From: Sulfurospirillum arcachonense
GTDB lineage: Bacteria; Campylobacterota; Campylobacteria; Campylobacterales; Sulfurospirillaceae
DNA: 6,423 nt
NCBI GenBank assembly: GCA_015662785.1
Contig: DQTM01000146.1
Coordinates: forward strand, 1 to 6,423
Reading direction: 5' to 3'
This document shows, one piece after another, positions 1 to 6,339 of the stretch. The position numbers and the translations under genes were made by a program. Every line of letters begins with the position of its first letter. Position 1 is the stretch's first letter. Below the pieces are notes generated by a model. The model was not told where the DNA came from and made no database searches. It worked only from the letters and a program-made list of their open reading frames with translations.

Positions 1-54
1 ATTCAAGCTTTTACTTCTTAAATAAAGTTAGATGAAAGATTGAGTATCCATTGA

Positions 55-63
55 ATTATACCA
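55..63 (-). promoter_or_regulatory. possible leftward extended -10 promoter
   Basis: Read on the minus strand this is TGGTATAAT, an exact match to the extended -10 form TGnTATAAT used by the housekeeping sigma factor in Campylobacterota, where the -35 box is often weak. No good -35 hexamer lies about 17 bases upstream. Transcription would start near base 48 and leave the window to the left. The only short minus-strand frame after it stops after seven codons, so the target gene, if any, lies outside the window. In DNA this AT-rich a chance match is possible. Confidence 0.3.
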
Positions 64-143
64 TCTTGTAGCTCACTTTAGGCGTTACAATTCAAAATAA
101 ATATTAAAATTAATCTAAAAGTTTTCAGTAAACTATTACATAA

Positions 144-163
144 CTTATATTATAATCTATAAG
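144..163 (+). promoter_or_regulatory. promoter -10 and candidate operator of the toxin-antitoxin pair
   Basis: TATAAT at 151-156 is a perfect -10 box, about 30 bases before the antitoxin ATG. It predicts a start near 163 and a leader of about 22 bases. No convincing -35 is visible, as is common in Campylobacterota. The -10 sits exactly inside a perfect inverted repeat: CTTATA at 144-149 and TATAAG at 158-163, separated by 8 bases. Type II antitoxins, alone or with their toxin, usually repress their own promoter at such dyads, so this is the best operator candidate. The repeat and the -10 are seen directly; operator function is inferred, and AT-rich DNA yields short palindromes by chance. Confidence 0.45.
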
Positions 164-185
164 AAATAAAATATTAGGATTAAAA

Positions 186-434
186 ATGATTGAATACGGT
201 ATCACAACACTACAAACTCAACCATCATTATTTAAACAAATGACAATATCTAAAATTGTAGATAAAAGAAAACATATAGATATTGGGTATTTTATATCTT
301 CAAAATATGAAGATATAATTTCTGATGTAATACAAAAAATAGAATATCAAGAAAAAATAACAAAACTTAAAAAATTAAAACAATATCAAGATTTAGAATT
401 TTTAGAAATTGGAGTTGATGATGGGCTTAAATAG
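186..434 (+). CDS. putative antitoxin of a MazF/PemK-type toxin-antitoxin pair
   Basis: This encodes 82 residues starting at ATG 186, with AGGA at 176-179 six bases upstream as ribosome binding site. I do not recognise a named family with certainty. The order is an N-terminal stretch (GITTLQTQPSLFKQ), then a basic patch with IVDKRKH (about residues 24-30), then YFISSKYEDII, then a charged helical tail rich in Lys and Glu. This loosely recalls the Phd/YefM antitoxin layout, in which a small DNA-binding N-terminus is followed by a flexible toxin-binding tail. The stronger argument is context: it precedes a MazF-like toxin, overlaps it by 14-17 bases, and follows a promoter with a dyad. Expected role is to bind and neutralise the toxin in the cytoplasm and to repress the operon. 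GC is very low (12 and 10 of 60 in two hand-counted blocks), below the genes downstream, which suggests mobile origin. Confidence 0.7.
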   Translation: MIEYGITTLQTQPSLFKQMTISKIVDKRKHIDIGYFISSKYEDIISDVIQKIEYQEKITKLKKLKQYQDLEFLEIGVDDGLK

Positions 435-753
435 AGGTGATATAGTTGGTATAAACCTAAATCCTAAAAAAGGTGATGAGGTAGGAAAAATAAGACCTTG
501 TATTATCATTTCAAATGATGATGAAAATAAAATCTTGGATACTATTATTGTAATGCCACTATCTACCCAACTAATTGATGATATGTTACCTTATAGATTA
601 AGATTGTCAAAAAGAGGTAAATTAAAAAAAGATTCGGACATACTTATAAACCATATAAAAACTATATCTAAAAAAAGAGCAACTTCAAAAATAGCTAAAA
701 TTACAGATGATGAATATAAATTAATTATTAAAAATCTTTGTGAAAATTTTTAA
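421..753 (+). CDS. MazF/PemK-type endoribonuclease toxin
   Basis: The protein is 110 residues, the usual MazF/PemK length (about 105-120). The N-terminus has the family signature: RGDIVGINLNP, then GDEVGKIRPCIIISND, whose RP pair holds the conserved arginine (Arg25), then MPLSTQ at about 45-50, which corresponds to the conserved Ser/Thr of the active site (Thr48 in B. subtilis MazF). Such toxins cut single-stranded RNA at short sequences and stop growth when the antitoxin is lost. The cut site here cannot be predicted. I chose ATG 421 because GGAG at 411-414 lies six bases upstream and because it puts RGD at the usual distance. ATG 418 (spacing three) and TTG 409 are less likely. The start lies inside the upstream gene, so translation is probably coupled. 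No catalytic residue appears missing. GC is low, as in the antitoxin. Confidence 0.88.
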   Translation: MGLNRGDIVGINLNPKKGDEVGKIRPCIIISNDDENKILDTIIVMPLSTQLIDDMLPYRLRLSKRGKLKKDSDILINHIKTISKKRATSKIAKITDDEYKLIIKNLCENF

Positions 754-773
754 TTTGTAGTTTTAAGTCAAAT

Positions 774-779
774 GATAAT
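774..779 (+). promoter_or_regulatory. possible -10 box ahead of glnS
   Basis: GATAAT matches five of six bases of the -10 consensus, preceded by a T-rich stretch in the 56-base gap between the toxin gene and glnS. A start near 787 would give a leader of about 23 bases. No clear terminator separates the toxin gene from glnS, so read-through from the upstream promoter is also possible. The weak match and AT-rich setting keep this low. Confidence 0.28.
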
Positions 780-809
780 AAACCATTTATTAACCTAAAA
801 AAAGATATA

Positions 810-3074
810 ATGCCAAAAAAATTTAGGAACAATAAATTGAATGAGAGTAAAGATTTTTTACGTACAATAGTTGAAAAAGACTTAAAGTCTGGCAAGTATA
901 AAGAGGTTATCACAAGATTTCCTCCAGAGCCTAATGGCTTTCCACACATTGGACATGCTAAGGCTATATGTATAAACTTTGGAATTGCACGTGACTATGA
1001 CGGACACTGTAACCTAAGAATGGATGATACCAATCCAACTAAAGAAGACACTAAATATGTTGAAGCCCTTCAAGATGCTGTGCAATGGCTTGGATTTGAC
1101 AAGGGTAAAAATACATACTTTACTTCTGACTATTTCCCACGTATATACGACTATGCAGTTAAACTCATCAAGATGGGTAAAGCTTACGTTGATAGCCTAA
1201 ACGAAGAAGAGATACGCGAGTATCGTGGAGGCGTTAAAGAAGCAGGAAAACGTAGCAAATATGCCCAGCGTTCTGTAGAAGAAAACCTAGACCTTTTTGA
1301 GAAAATGAAAAATGGTGAATTTAAAGACGGTGAACACGTCCTAAGAGCAAAAATCGATATGAGTGCCGCCAATATGAAAATGCGAGATCCACTTCTGTAT
1401 CGTATCAGACATGCTCATCACTTTAGAACAGGAAACGATTGGTCTGTTTACCCAATGTATGATTTTGCTCACTGCTTAAGTGACTATATTGAGGGTATAA
1501 CTCACTCTATCTGTACACTTGAATTTGAAAACAACCGTGCTATCTACGACTGGGTACTTAATACCCTTGAGCTTAAGCTACCTCGCCCTCATCAGTATGA
1601 GTTTGCACGTCTAGGCATTAACTACACTGTTATGAGTAAAAGAAAGCTTTTAGAATTGGTTAAAGCGGGACAAGTGAGTGGTTGGGATGACCCTCGTCTT
1701 CCTACTATTGCTGGATATAAAAGAAGAGGTTATACACCTGAATCTATTTTGAACTTCTGTGACCAAATTGGTATAGCAAAAGCAAACTCAATGGTTGATG
1801 TTTCACAGCTAGAATTTTGTATCAGAGATGATTTAAACAAAAAAGTACCACGTGTTATGTGTGTGCTTGCTCCCTTAAAAGTAACAATAGAAAATTATGA
1901 TGGCTATGAAGAGATTGATGCTTCATACTACCCACACGATGTGCCTAAAGAGGGCTCAAGAAAGCTACCTTTCTCTCATGAGATTTATATAGAGCGTGAT
2001 GACTTTATGGAAAATCCTCCAAAGGGTTACTTTCGTCTTACCCATAAACAACCTGTACGACTTAAACACGCATATATCATTACATGTAAAAAAGTAGTTA
2101 AAGACGCTAGCGGTAATATAATAGAACTGAAAGTAGAGTATCACCCTGAGTCTAAAAGTGGCTCAGACACTAGTGGTATAAAAGTTAAAAGTGCTATCCA
2201 ATGGGTGAGTTCTACACACGCTAAAACGGTAGAAGTAAGGCTCTATGATAGATTATTCTCTTGTGAAGCTCCTGAGGGAATAGAAGATATAAATCTAAAT
2301 TCTTTAAAAATTATCAAAAATGCTCTTATTGAGCCAGCTGTAATAATCTCCAAACCTGATCAGAGATTCCAATTTGAAAGACAAGGGTATTTTTATGCTG
2401 ACCCCGTTGATTACACTGATGAAAAGCCTGTATTTAATAAAATTGTTGGGTTAAAAGACTCGTGGGGTAAAAAGACAAAGTCTATTAGAAATGAAGCTAA
2501 AAAAGTACATGTAACTGGCGAGATTGCACCTATGAGTGAAGCGGAGAAAGTACTTTTTGATAAGTACACTAATGAGCTTGCACTAAATAATGAAATATCT
2601 AATATTTTAGCTCGTGATAAACAACTTTCAAATTTCTATAAAGAAGCACTATCTGTGTTCAATAGTCCTGTGAATATAGCTAATATTGTAGCTAATGAAG
2701 TGGCTAGAGAGCTAAAGAAAACAAGTAAACTAAAATTTAATACACAACAGATAGCAGAGCTTGTTAAAATGATTGATGATGAGATTATTTCAAATAAAAT
2801 TTCTAAACAAGTGTTTGAAGAGATGGTAAAATATGGAAAAAATCCAAGCGTAATAGTCGAAGCTAAAGGACTTGTCCAGATAAGTGACCCTAAAAAAATC
2901 TTACCTATTATTGATGAAATAATTGCAAAAAATCCAGACAATATAGCTAAGTTTAAAGCAGGAAATAGCAAACTTCTTGGTTTCTTTGTTGGACAAGTAT
3001 TGAAAACTACAGGTGGCAAAGCCAACCCAAAAGTAGTAAATGAACTTGTGGCTGAAAGGTTAGAAAATGTATAG
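810..3074 (+). CDS. glnS: glutamine--tRNA ligase with C-terminal GatB/YqeY-type tail
   Basis: This is a cytoplasmic class I synthetase that joins glutamine to tRNA-Gln using ATP. All core marks are present: PPEPNG followed by HIGH at 46-49, the MDDTNP block at 71-76 (Asp72 aligns with E. coli Asp66), YPMYDF, and the second ATP motif VMSKR at 274-278. The GlnRS core, including the two beta-barrel anticodon domains, ends near residue 555 at the VGLKDSW segment. After a linker, residues from about 605 to 754 match the tail domain shared by GatB and YqeY, with ELVKMIDDEIIS, VFEEMVKYGKNP, GLVQISD and the closing GQVLKTTGGKANPKVVNEL. Fusions of this kind are known, for example in Deinococcus, where the tail helps tRNA binding; plain GlnRS is about 550 residues. 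The ribosome binding site is weak (AAAGAT). Its last 8 bases overlap the next gene. The first half looks more GC-rich than the tail (27 and 26 of 60 against 13 of 60 in sampled blocks). Most Campylobacterota lack GlnRS, so acquisition by transfer is likely. Confidence 0.96.
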   Translation: MPKKFRNNKLNESKDFLRTIVEKDLKSGKYKEVITRFPPEPNGFPHIGHAKAICINFGIARDYDGHCNLRMDDTNPTKEDTKYVEALQDAVQWLGFDKGKNTYFTSDYFPRIYDYAVKLIKMGKAYVDSLNEEEIREYRGGVKEAGKRSKYAQRSVEENLDLFEKMKNGEFKDGEHVLRAKIDMSAANMKMRDPLLYRIRHAHHFRTGNDWSVYPMYDFAHCLSDYIEGITHSICTLEFENNRAIYDWVLNTLELKLPRPHQYEFARLGINYTVMSKRKLLELVKAGQVSGWDDPRLPTIAGYKRRGYTPESILNFCDQIGIAKANSMVDVSQLEFCIRDDLNKKVPRVMCVLAPLKVTIENYDGYEEIDASYYPHDVPKEGSRKLPFSHEIYIERDDFMENPPKGYFRLTHKQPVRLKHAYIITCKKVVKDASGNIIELKVEYHPESKSGSDTSGIKVKSAIQWVSSTHAKTVEVRLYDRLFSCEAPEGIEDINLNSLKIIKNALIEPAVIISKPDQRFQFERQGYFYADPVDYTDEKPVFNKIVGLKDSWGKKTKSIRNEAKKVHVTGEIAPMSEAEKVLFDKYTNELALNNEISNILARDKQLSNFYKEALSVFNSPVNIANIVANEVARELKKTSKLKFNTQQIAELVKMIDDEIISNKISKQVFEEMVKYGKNPSVIVEAKGLVQISDPKKILPIIDEIIAKNPDNIAKFKAGNSKLLGFFVGQVLKTTGGKANPKVVNELVAERLENV

Positions 3075-4245
3075 ATTTGCATCCTCTCCCTCGCGAGACA
3101 TGGACATAAACAGTCTTAGAATTGCCCTATTTAACTATATTTGTGCTAAACAATCAGGTGATATGTTTATAGTGCGTATAGAAGACAGTGACAAAGCAAA
3201 AAATATAGAAGGCAAAGACCAAGAGATACTTGATATTCTAGCTATCTTTGGTATCACTTATGATAGTCTTTACTACCAAAGTGAAAACTTTAAGTATCAC
3301 TTACAATTTGCTTCATTTTTGATGGATAAGAAAAAAGCTTTTGCTTGTTTTTGTACTGAAAATGAGCTTAAAAATGAAAAATATAGTGGAAAATGCTTAC
3401 ATGTAAGCGATGATGAATTACTAAACAACAATCTTCCTTTTACAATCAGAATCAAAAGTGATATAGATAGTTTTGTAATTATGAAACAAGACAAGTACCC
3501 AACATACAACTTTGCGTGTGCAACTGACGATATGCTTCAAGGTATAAAACAGATTATTCGTGATAAAGACCATATCTTAAACACTCCAAAGCAAGAGTTG
3601 ATTAGAAGATCTCTTGGTTATGAAGATAAAATAAACTATACTCATATACCTGCTATTCAAAATATAGATGATAAGAGCAGTGTAAAATGGCTACTTGACC
3701 AAGGGTTTATGCCTGAGAGTATCATCAACTACCTTGTTCTTCTTGGTAACGAAGTTCCAACAGAAATCTTTTCTATAGCAGAGGCAATGGAATGGTTTGA
3801 GATTGATAAAATCTCAGAAGAACCTGTAAAATTTGATATAAACAAGCTAAAGTTTATCAACCGTGAACAGATAAAACTCATAGAGAATGTAGAACTATCA
3901 AAACGCATAGGCTACTCATGTGCTAGTATCGGAAAATTAGCGAAACTCTACACACAAGAGGAAAATACAACGGCTGAGATAAAAAAGAAAATAGATACTA
4001 TCTTTGCTCCTAAAATTTCAGAAGAGTACAAAGAGAGTTTAGATAAGCTAAAAATAACCGTAAAAGATGCTCCATACTTTGAAGAGTTTGAAGAGTTTAA
4101 AAAGTATTTGAGTGAAAAAAGTGAGCTTAAAGGAGAAAACTTTTCCAAAGCACTTAGAATTTTACTAACAGGCGAACAAAGTGGTCCAGACTTAGAAGAA
4201 GTTTACCCACTAATCAAAAATTATTTACAGGAGATAACAAAATAA
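3067..4245 (+). CDS. degenerate GluRS2 (GltX2)-like protein, predicted catalytically dead
   Basis: The 392 residues align from memory along the full length of Campylobacterota glutamyl-tRNA synthetase, usually about 430-465 residues. The N-terminus reads RFASSPSRDMDINSLR where the family has RFAPSPTGDMHIGNLR, so the HIGH motif (residues 13-16) is DINS. The second ATP motif is absent: NIDDK (199-203) joins directly to SSVKW (204-208), where KMSKRD plus about two residues belong. A further segment is missing at about 130-133 and a shorter one near 103. Retained are Arg3, Ser7, the RIED of 37-40 with Glu39, PTYNFA at 145-150, Arg165, the C94/C96/C110/H112 cluster, and the C-terminal anticodon-binding region ending in LLTGEQSGPDLEEVYPLIKNYL. 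ATP activation should be impossible. The frame is open and AAAGG at 3055-3059 lies seven bases before the ATG, so it is probably made. Its position before yggT-slt marks it as the old gltX2. It could be a slowly decaying relic or a reused tRNA-binding protein. Confidence 0.9.
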   Translation: MYRFASSPSRDMDINSLRIALFNYICAKQSGDMFIVRIEDSDKAKNIEGKDQEILDILAIFGITYDSLYYQSENFKYHLQFASFLMDKKKAFACFCTENELKNEKYSGKCLHVSDDELLNNNLPFTIRIKSDIDSFVIMKQDKYPTYNFACATDDMLQGIKQIIRDKDHILNTPKQELIRRSLGYEDKINYTHIPAIQNIDDKSSVKWLLDQGFMPESIINYLVLLGNEVPTEIFSIAEAMEWFEIDKISEEPVKFDINKLKFINREQIKLIENVELSKRIGYSCASIGKLAKLYTQEENTTAEIKKKIDTIFAPKISEEYKESLDKLKITVKDAPYFEEFEEFKKYLSEKSELKGENFSKALRILLTGEQSGPDLEEVYPLIKNYLQEITK

Positions 4246-4538
4246 TGGTACTTTCAACACTAATAGAAGCAATAGCACAAATACTACACATGGTTTTAAA
4301 CATATACATCTGGGTTGTAATCATCTCAGCTCTAATCACTTGGGTAAAACCTGATCCATATAACCCTATAGTTCAAATTCTTAGACGCTTAACTGAACCA
4401 GTTTATGAGACTATGAGACGCTACTTTCCAACTATGATAAGTGGCATTGATTTAGCTCCTATCATACTCATAATAAGTTTACAATTTATAGACTTGTTCG
4501 CTGTTAAACTACTTTTTAGTTTAGCAAATGGGCTTTAA
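4245..4538 (+). CDS. YggT family inner-membrane protein
   Basis: The protein is 97 residues, the length of a single YggT repeat. It has two hydrophobic segments, about residues 6-33 and 69-93, joined by a conserved polar loop. That loop carries the family signature TWVKPDPYNPIVQILRRLTEP, followed by a second basic stretch (MRRYFP) and GIDLAPIILII. The family is small, integral to the cytoplasmic membrane and poorly understood; relatives have been linked to cell division (YlmG) and to chloroplast cytochrome assembly (CCB3), so no specific job can be assigned. Its ATG shares one base with the stop of the upstream gene (TAATG), with AGGAG at 4229-4233 as ribosome binding site. It shares 11 bases with slt downstream. 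The same gltX-yggT-slt order in Helicobacter and Campylobacter supports a conserved unit. Confidence 0.93.
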   Translation: MVLSTLIEAIAQILHMVLNIYIWVVIISALITWVKPDPYNPIVQILRRLTEPVYETMRRYFPTMISGIDLAPIILIISLQFIDLFAVKLLFSLANGL

Positions 4539-6159
4539 AACACTAGGCAGAGTTTTAATACTCTGCCTTCTTTTTTCATCTACTCTTTTTTCAGGCATTC
4601 CGAAAGATTTATCATTTTTTGATGACAAACCACGAGGTCTGTCAAAAGACTTTTATATTTATAGGTATTTAAAAAAACATACAACAACATCTGATGAAGC
4701 TTGGAAACTTTTAGAACAGACTAGTCGCATGAGCATGAAGCTCTTTCACGCATATGCTAAAAAACTTGATGAACCTGGTATCAAAAAAGTTTCAAAATGC
4801 CTCAAAATGAAATTAAAATCACTTCTAAAAAGTGATGATGAGTGTTTGGCTATAAAATTTTCTCCATATTATGCAACTCTTATAAGTAAAGATGAATTAA
4901 AAAAAGTAGAAAAAAGATTAGAAAAATATGATATTTCAAAATCTCTACATGTAATCTACTCAGATAATCCATTTCAAACTATGATAGATGGAGATGAAAA
5001 ACTATTTTTTGATATTTTTAATAGAGTTGGAAGTAAATATAGAAAAAAGTTTTTAGACCATGAAATAAGTAAAAAAAAGATAAAAGAACTTGAAAAAAGT
5101 TGGAAAATAAACTCTACAATTAAGTATGTTATTACAGGGAGAAAACTAGAAAATTTCAATAAATCGCTTATTCACGTTGATAGATTTGCTAAAACTCTTT
5201 CACACGAAAGTCTATTTTTCTTAGCTCTTAATGCTCTACAACTACGCTACAACAAACTCTCAATGGCATTTTTTGATGAAGCATATAAAAAAGCTTACTA
5301 CCGTATGGATAAAGACAAAGTTCTATTTTGGCAGTTTTTAGTTAGCAAAGATGAGAAGTATAAAAACGCTATCAAAGAGAGTTTTGATATGAATATATAC
5401 ACCCTCCTCTCTGGCATTAAAAACGAACGAATCATGATACCAAAAGCGTGGGAACAACATCCAACTTATGATGAAAAAGACCCTTTTGGTTGGACAAAGC
5501 TACTGAGCCAAGCTAGAGGAAAAACTTCTAAAGAGCTTGAAGATATTGCTCAAACATATCTTTATGGAAGTACACTTCCTCACTACTCGTACCTTATGGA
5601 AAAAGCAAGTGGCTACAAAGACCACTACTTTCCAATTCCTTATACTCAATATCTTACAAAAACTGACAAACAACGTATAGCCCTCATTATGGCTATAGCT
5701 CGTCAAGAGAGTCGATTAGTACCTTCAGCACTTTCTCACTCTTATGCTCTTGGAATGATGCAATTTATGCCATTTTTAGCTCGAGCAATAGCAAAAGAAC
5801 AAAACATAAAAAACTTTGACTTGGACGATATGTTTGATCCAAAAATAGCTCTAAAGTTTGCCAATATACATCTTGATTGGTTGGAGCGTTCTTTATATCA
5901 CCCTCTTTTTATAGCTTATGCATATAACGGAGGAATTGGTTTTACAAAAAGGCTTCTTAAGTCTAATACTTTTCAAAAAGGTGCTTACGAACCATTTTTG
6001 AGTATGGAGTTAGTTCATTATGATGAGAGTAGAAAGTACGGTAAAAAAGTTTTGGCAAACTATGTTACATACATGCAAATTTTAGGGCAACCTGTCTCAA
6101 TATATGAGCTTTTTGAGGTTTTAACAGAACCTTCAAAAACTGATAAATTTAGAGATTAA
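4528..6159 (+). CDS. slt: periplasmic soluble lytic murein transglycosylase
   Basis: This 543-residue protein has an N-terminal signal peptide: Lys4/Arg8, then a hydrophobic core VLILCLLF, with likely cleavage near residues 22-24. There is no lipobox. Residues about 30-360 are helical and charged, fitting the superhelical donut of the Slt70 type. The GH23 SLT domain occupies about 375-500. The catalytic Glu394 lies in ARQESR, followed by GMMQFMP at 409-415 (usual GLMQ) and AYNGG at 465-469. The enzyme cuts the MurNAc-GlcNAc bond of peptidoglycan to give 1,6-anhydro ends, in wall turnover and assembly. Length fits the Campylobacter and Helicobacter homologues. The start lies inside yggT with only a weak ribosome binding site, so translational coupling is likely. 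It must be the start, since it supplies the positive N-terminus of the signal peptide. A terminator-like hairpin lies within codons 6-14. Confidence 0.95.
   Translation: MGFKTLGRVLILCLLFSSTLFSGIPKDLSFFDDKPRGLSKDFYIYRYLKKHTTTSDEAWKLLEQTSRMSMKLFHAYAKKLDEPGIKKVSKCLKMKLKSLLKSDDECLAIKFSPYYATLISKDELKKVEKRLEKYDISKSLHVIYSDNPFQTMIDGDEKLFFDIFNRVGSKYRKKFLDHEISKKKIKELEKSWKINSTIKYVITGRKLENFNKSLIHVDRFAKTLSHESLFFLALNALQLRYNKLSMAFFDEAYKKAYYRMDKDKVLFWQFLVSKDEKYKNAIKESFDMNIYTLLSGIKNERIMIPKAWEQHPTYDEKDPFGWTKLLSQARGKTSKELEDIAQTYLYGSTLPHYSYLMEKASGYKDHYFPIPYTQYLTKTDKQRIALIMAIARQESRLVPSALSHSYALGMMQFMPFLARAIAKEQNIKNFDLDDMFDPKIALKFANIHLDWLERSLYHPLFIAYAYNGGIGFTKRLLKSNTFQKGAYEPFLSMELVHYDESRKYGKKVLANYVTYMQILGQPVSIYELFEVLTEPSKTDKFRD
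4545..4577 (+). terminator. terminator-like hairpin inside the slt signal-peptide codons
   Basis: AGGCAGAGT at 4545-4553 pairs perfectly with ACTCTGCCT at 4560-4568 across a six-base loop (TTTAAT). It is followed by TCTTTTTTC at 4569-4577. A GC-containing 9-bp stem followed at once by a T-tract is the classic form of a Rho-independent terminator. It sits 7 bases after the yggT stop but 17 bases inside slt. It may end part of the gltX-yggT transcripts. Because a ribosome starting slt would cover the stem, it could also act as a translation-dependent attenuator. Structure is seen; function is inferred. Confidence 0.55.
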
Positions 6160-6339
6160 TCATTCTATTGGAAAATAAAAATCAGTTTTTGTAATTCCAT
6201 ATAAAAGATTATTTACATGATTATGATGCATTTGAAAAGCTGGGATAAATTTTATTTGATACTCTTTGTTATGAAAAAAAGAGTAATAAATTTCATAAAA
6301 GAATTTATCTAGCTCTTTAATGGTCTTATAAATATCACA
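6160..6339 (-). pseudogene. possible 3' remnant of an unidentified convergent gene
   Basis: On the minus strand 59 codons are open, ending at a TGA that directly abuts the slt stop. The frame is closed upstream by TAA (6340-6342), and there is no ATG, GTG or TTG near its beginning; the only ATG is 23 codons from the end. The peptide is rich in Tyr, Phe and His (ELDKFFYEIYYSFF, then MHHNHVNNLLYGIT) and I do not recognise it. Stops interrupt all three minus-strand frames upstream to the window edge, so this would be the tail of a broken or frameshifted gene facing slt. It may equally be a chance open frame in AT-rich DNA. Confidence 0.3.

Noticed and set aside
1..110. A tRNA or transposase fragment at the left edge
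   Set aside because: No cloverleaf or T-loop could be found, and all six frames are broken by stops within short distance.
409..420. Upstream TTG 409 or ATG 418 as start of the MazF-like toxin
   Set aside because: GGAG at 411-414 would lie inside the gene with TTG 409 and only three bases from ATG 418; ATG 421 has the best spacing and the family-like N-terminus.
2636..3082. A 148-codon minus-strand open frame
   Set aside because: It is antisense to the conserved GlnRS tail domain and its Ser/Leu/Phe-rich peptide resembles no family; other minus-strand frames in the operon are shadows in the same way.
3067..4245. The GluRS-like protein as GluQ-RS (YadB), the tRNA-Asp modifying GluRS paralogue
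   Set aside because: GluQ-RS keeps the catalytic domain and lacks the anticodon domain; here the reverse is seen.
6169..6199. Inverted repeat TGGAA...TTCCA with an inner AAAAA/TTTTT as a terminator after slt
   Set aside because: The stem is interrupted, has few G-C pairs and no T-tract beyond itself; too weak to call in such AT-rich DNA.
6260..6285. 8-bp perfect inverted repeat TACTCTTT / AAAGAGTA
   Set aside because: There is no T-tract, the loop is 10 bases, and it lies inside the open minus-strand stretch; no function can be argued.
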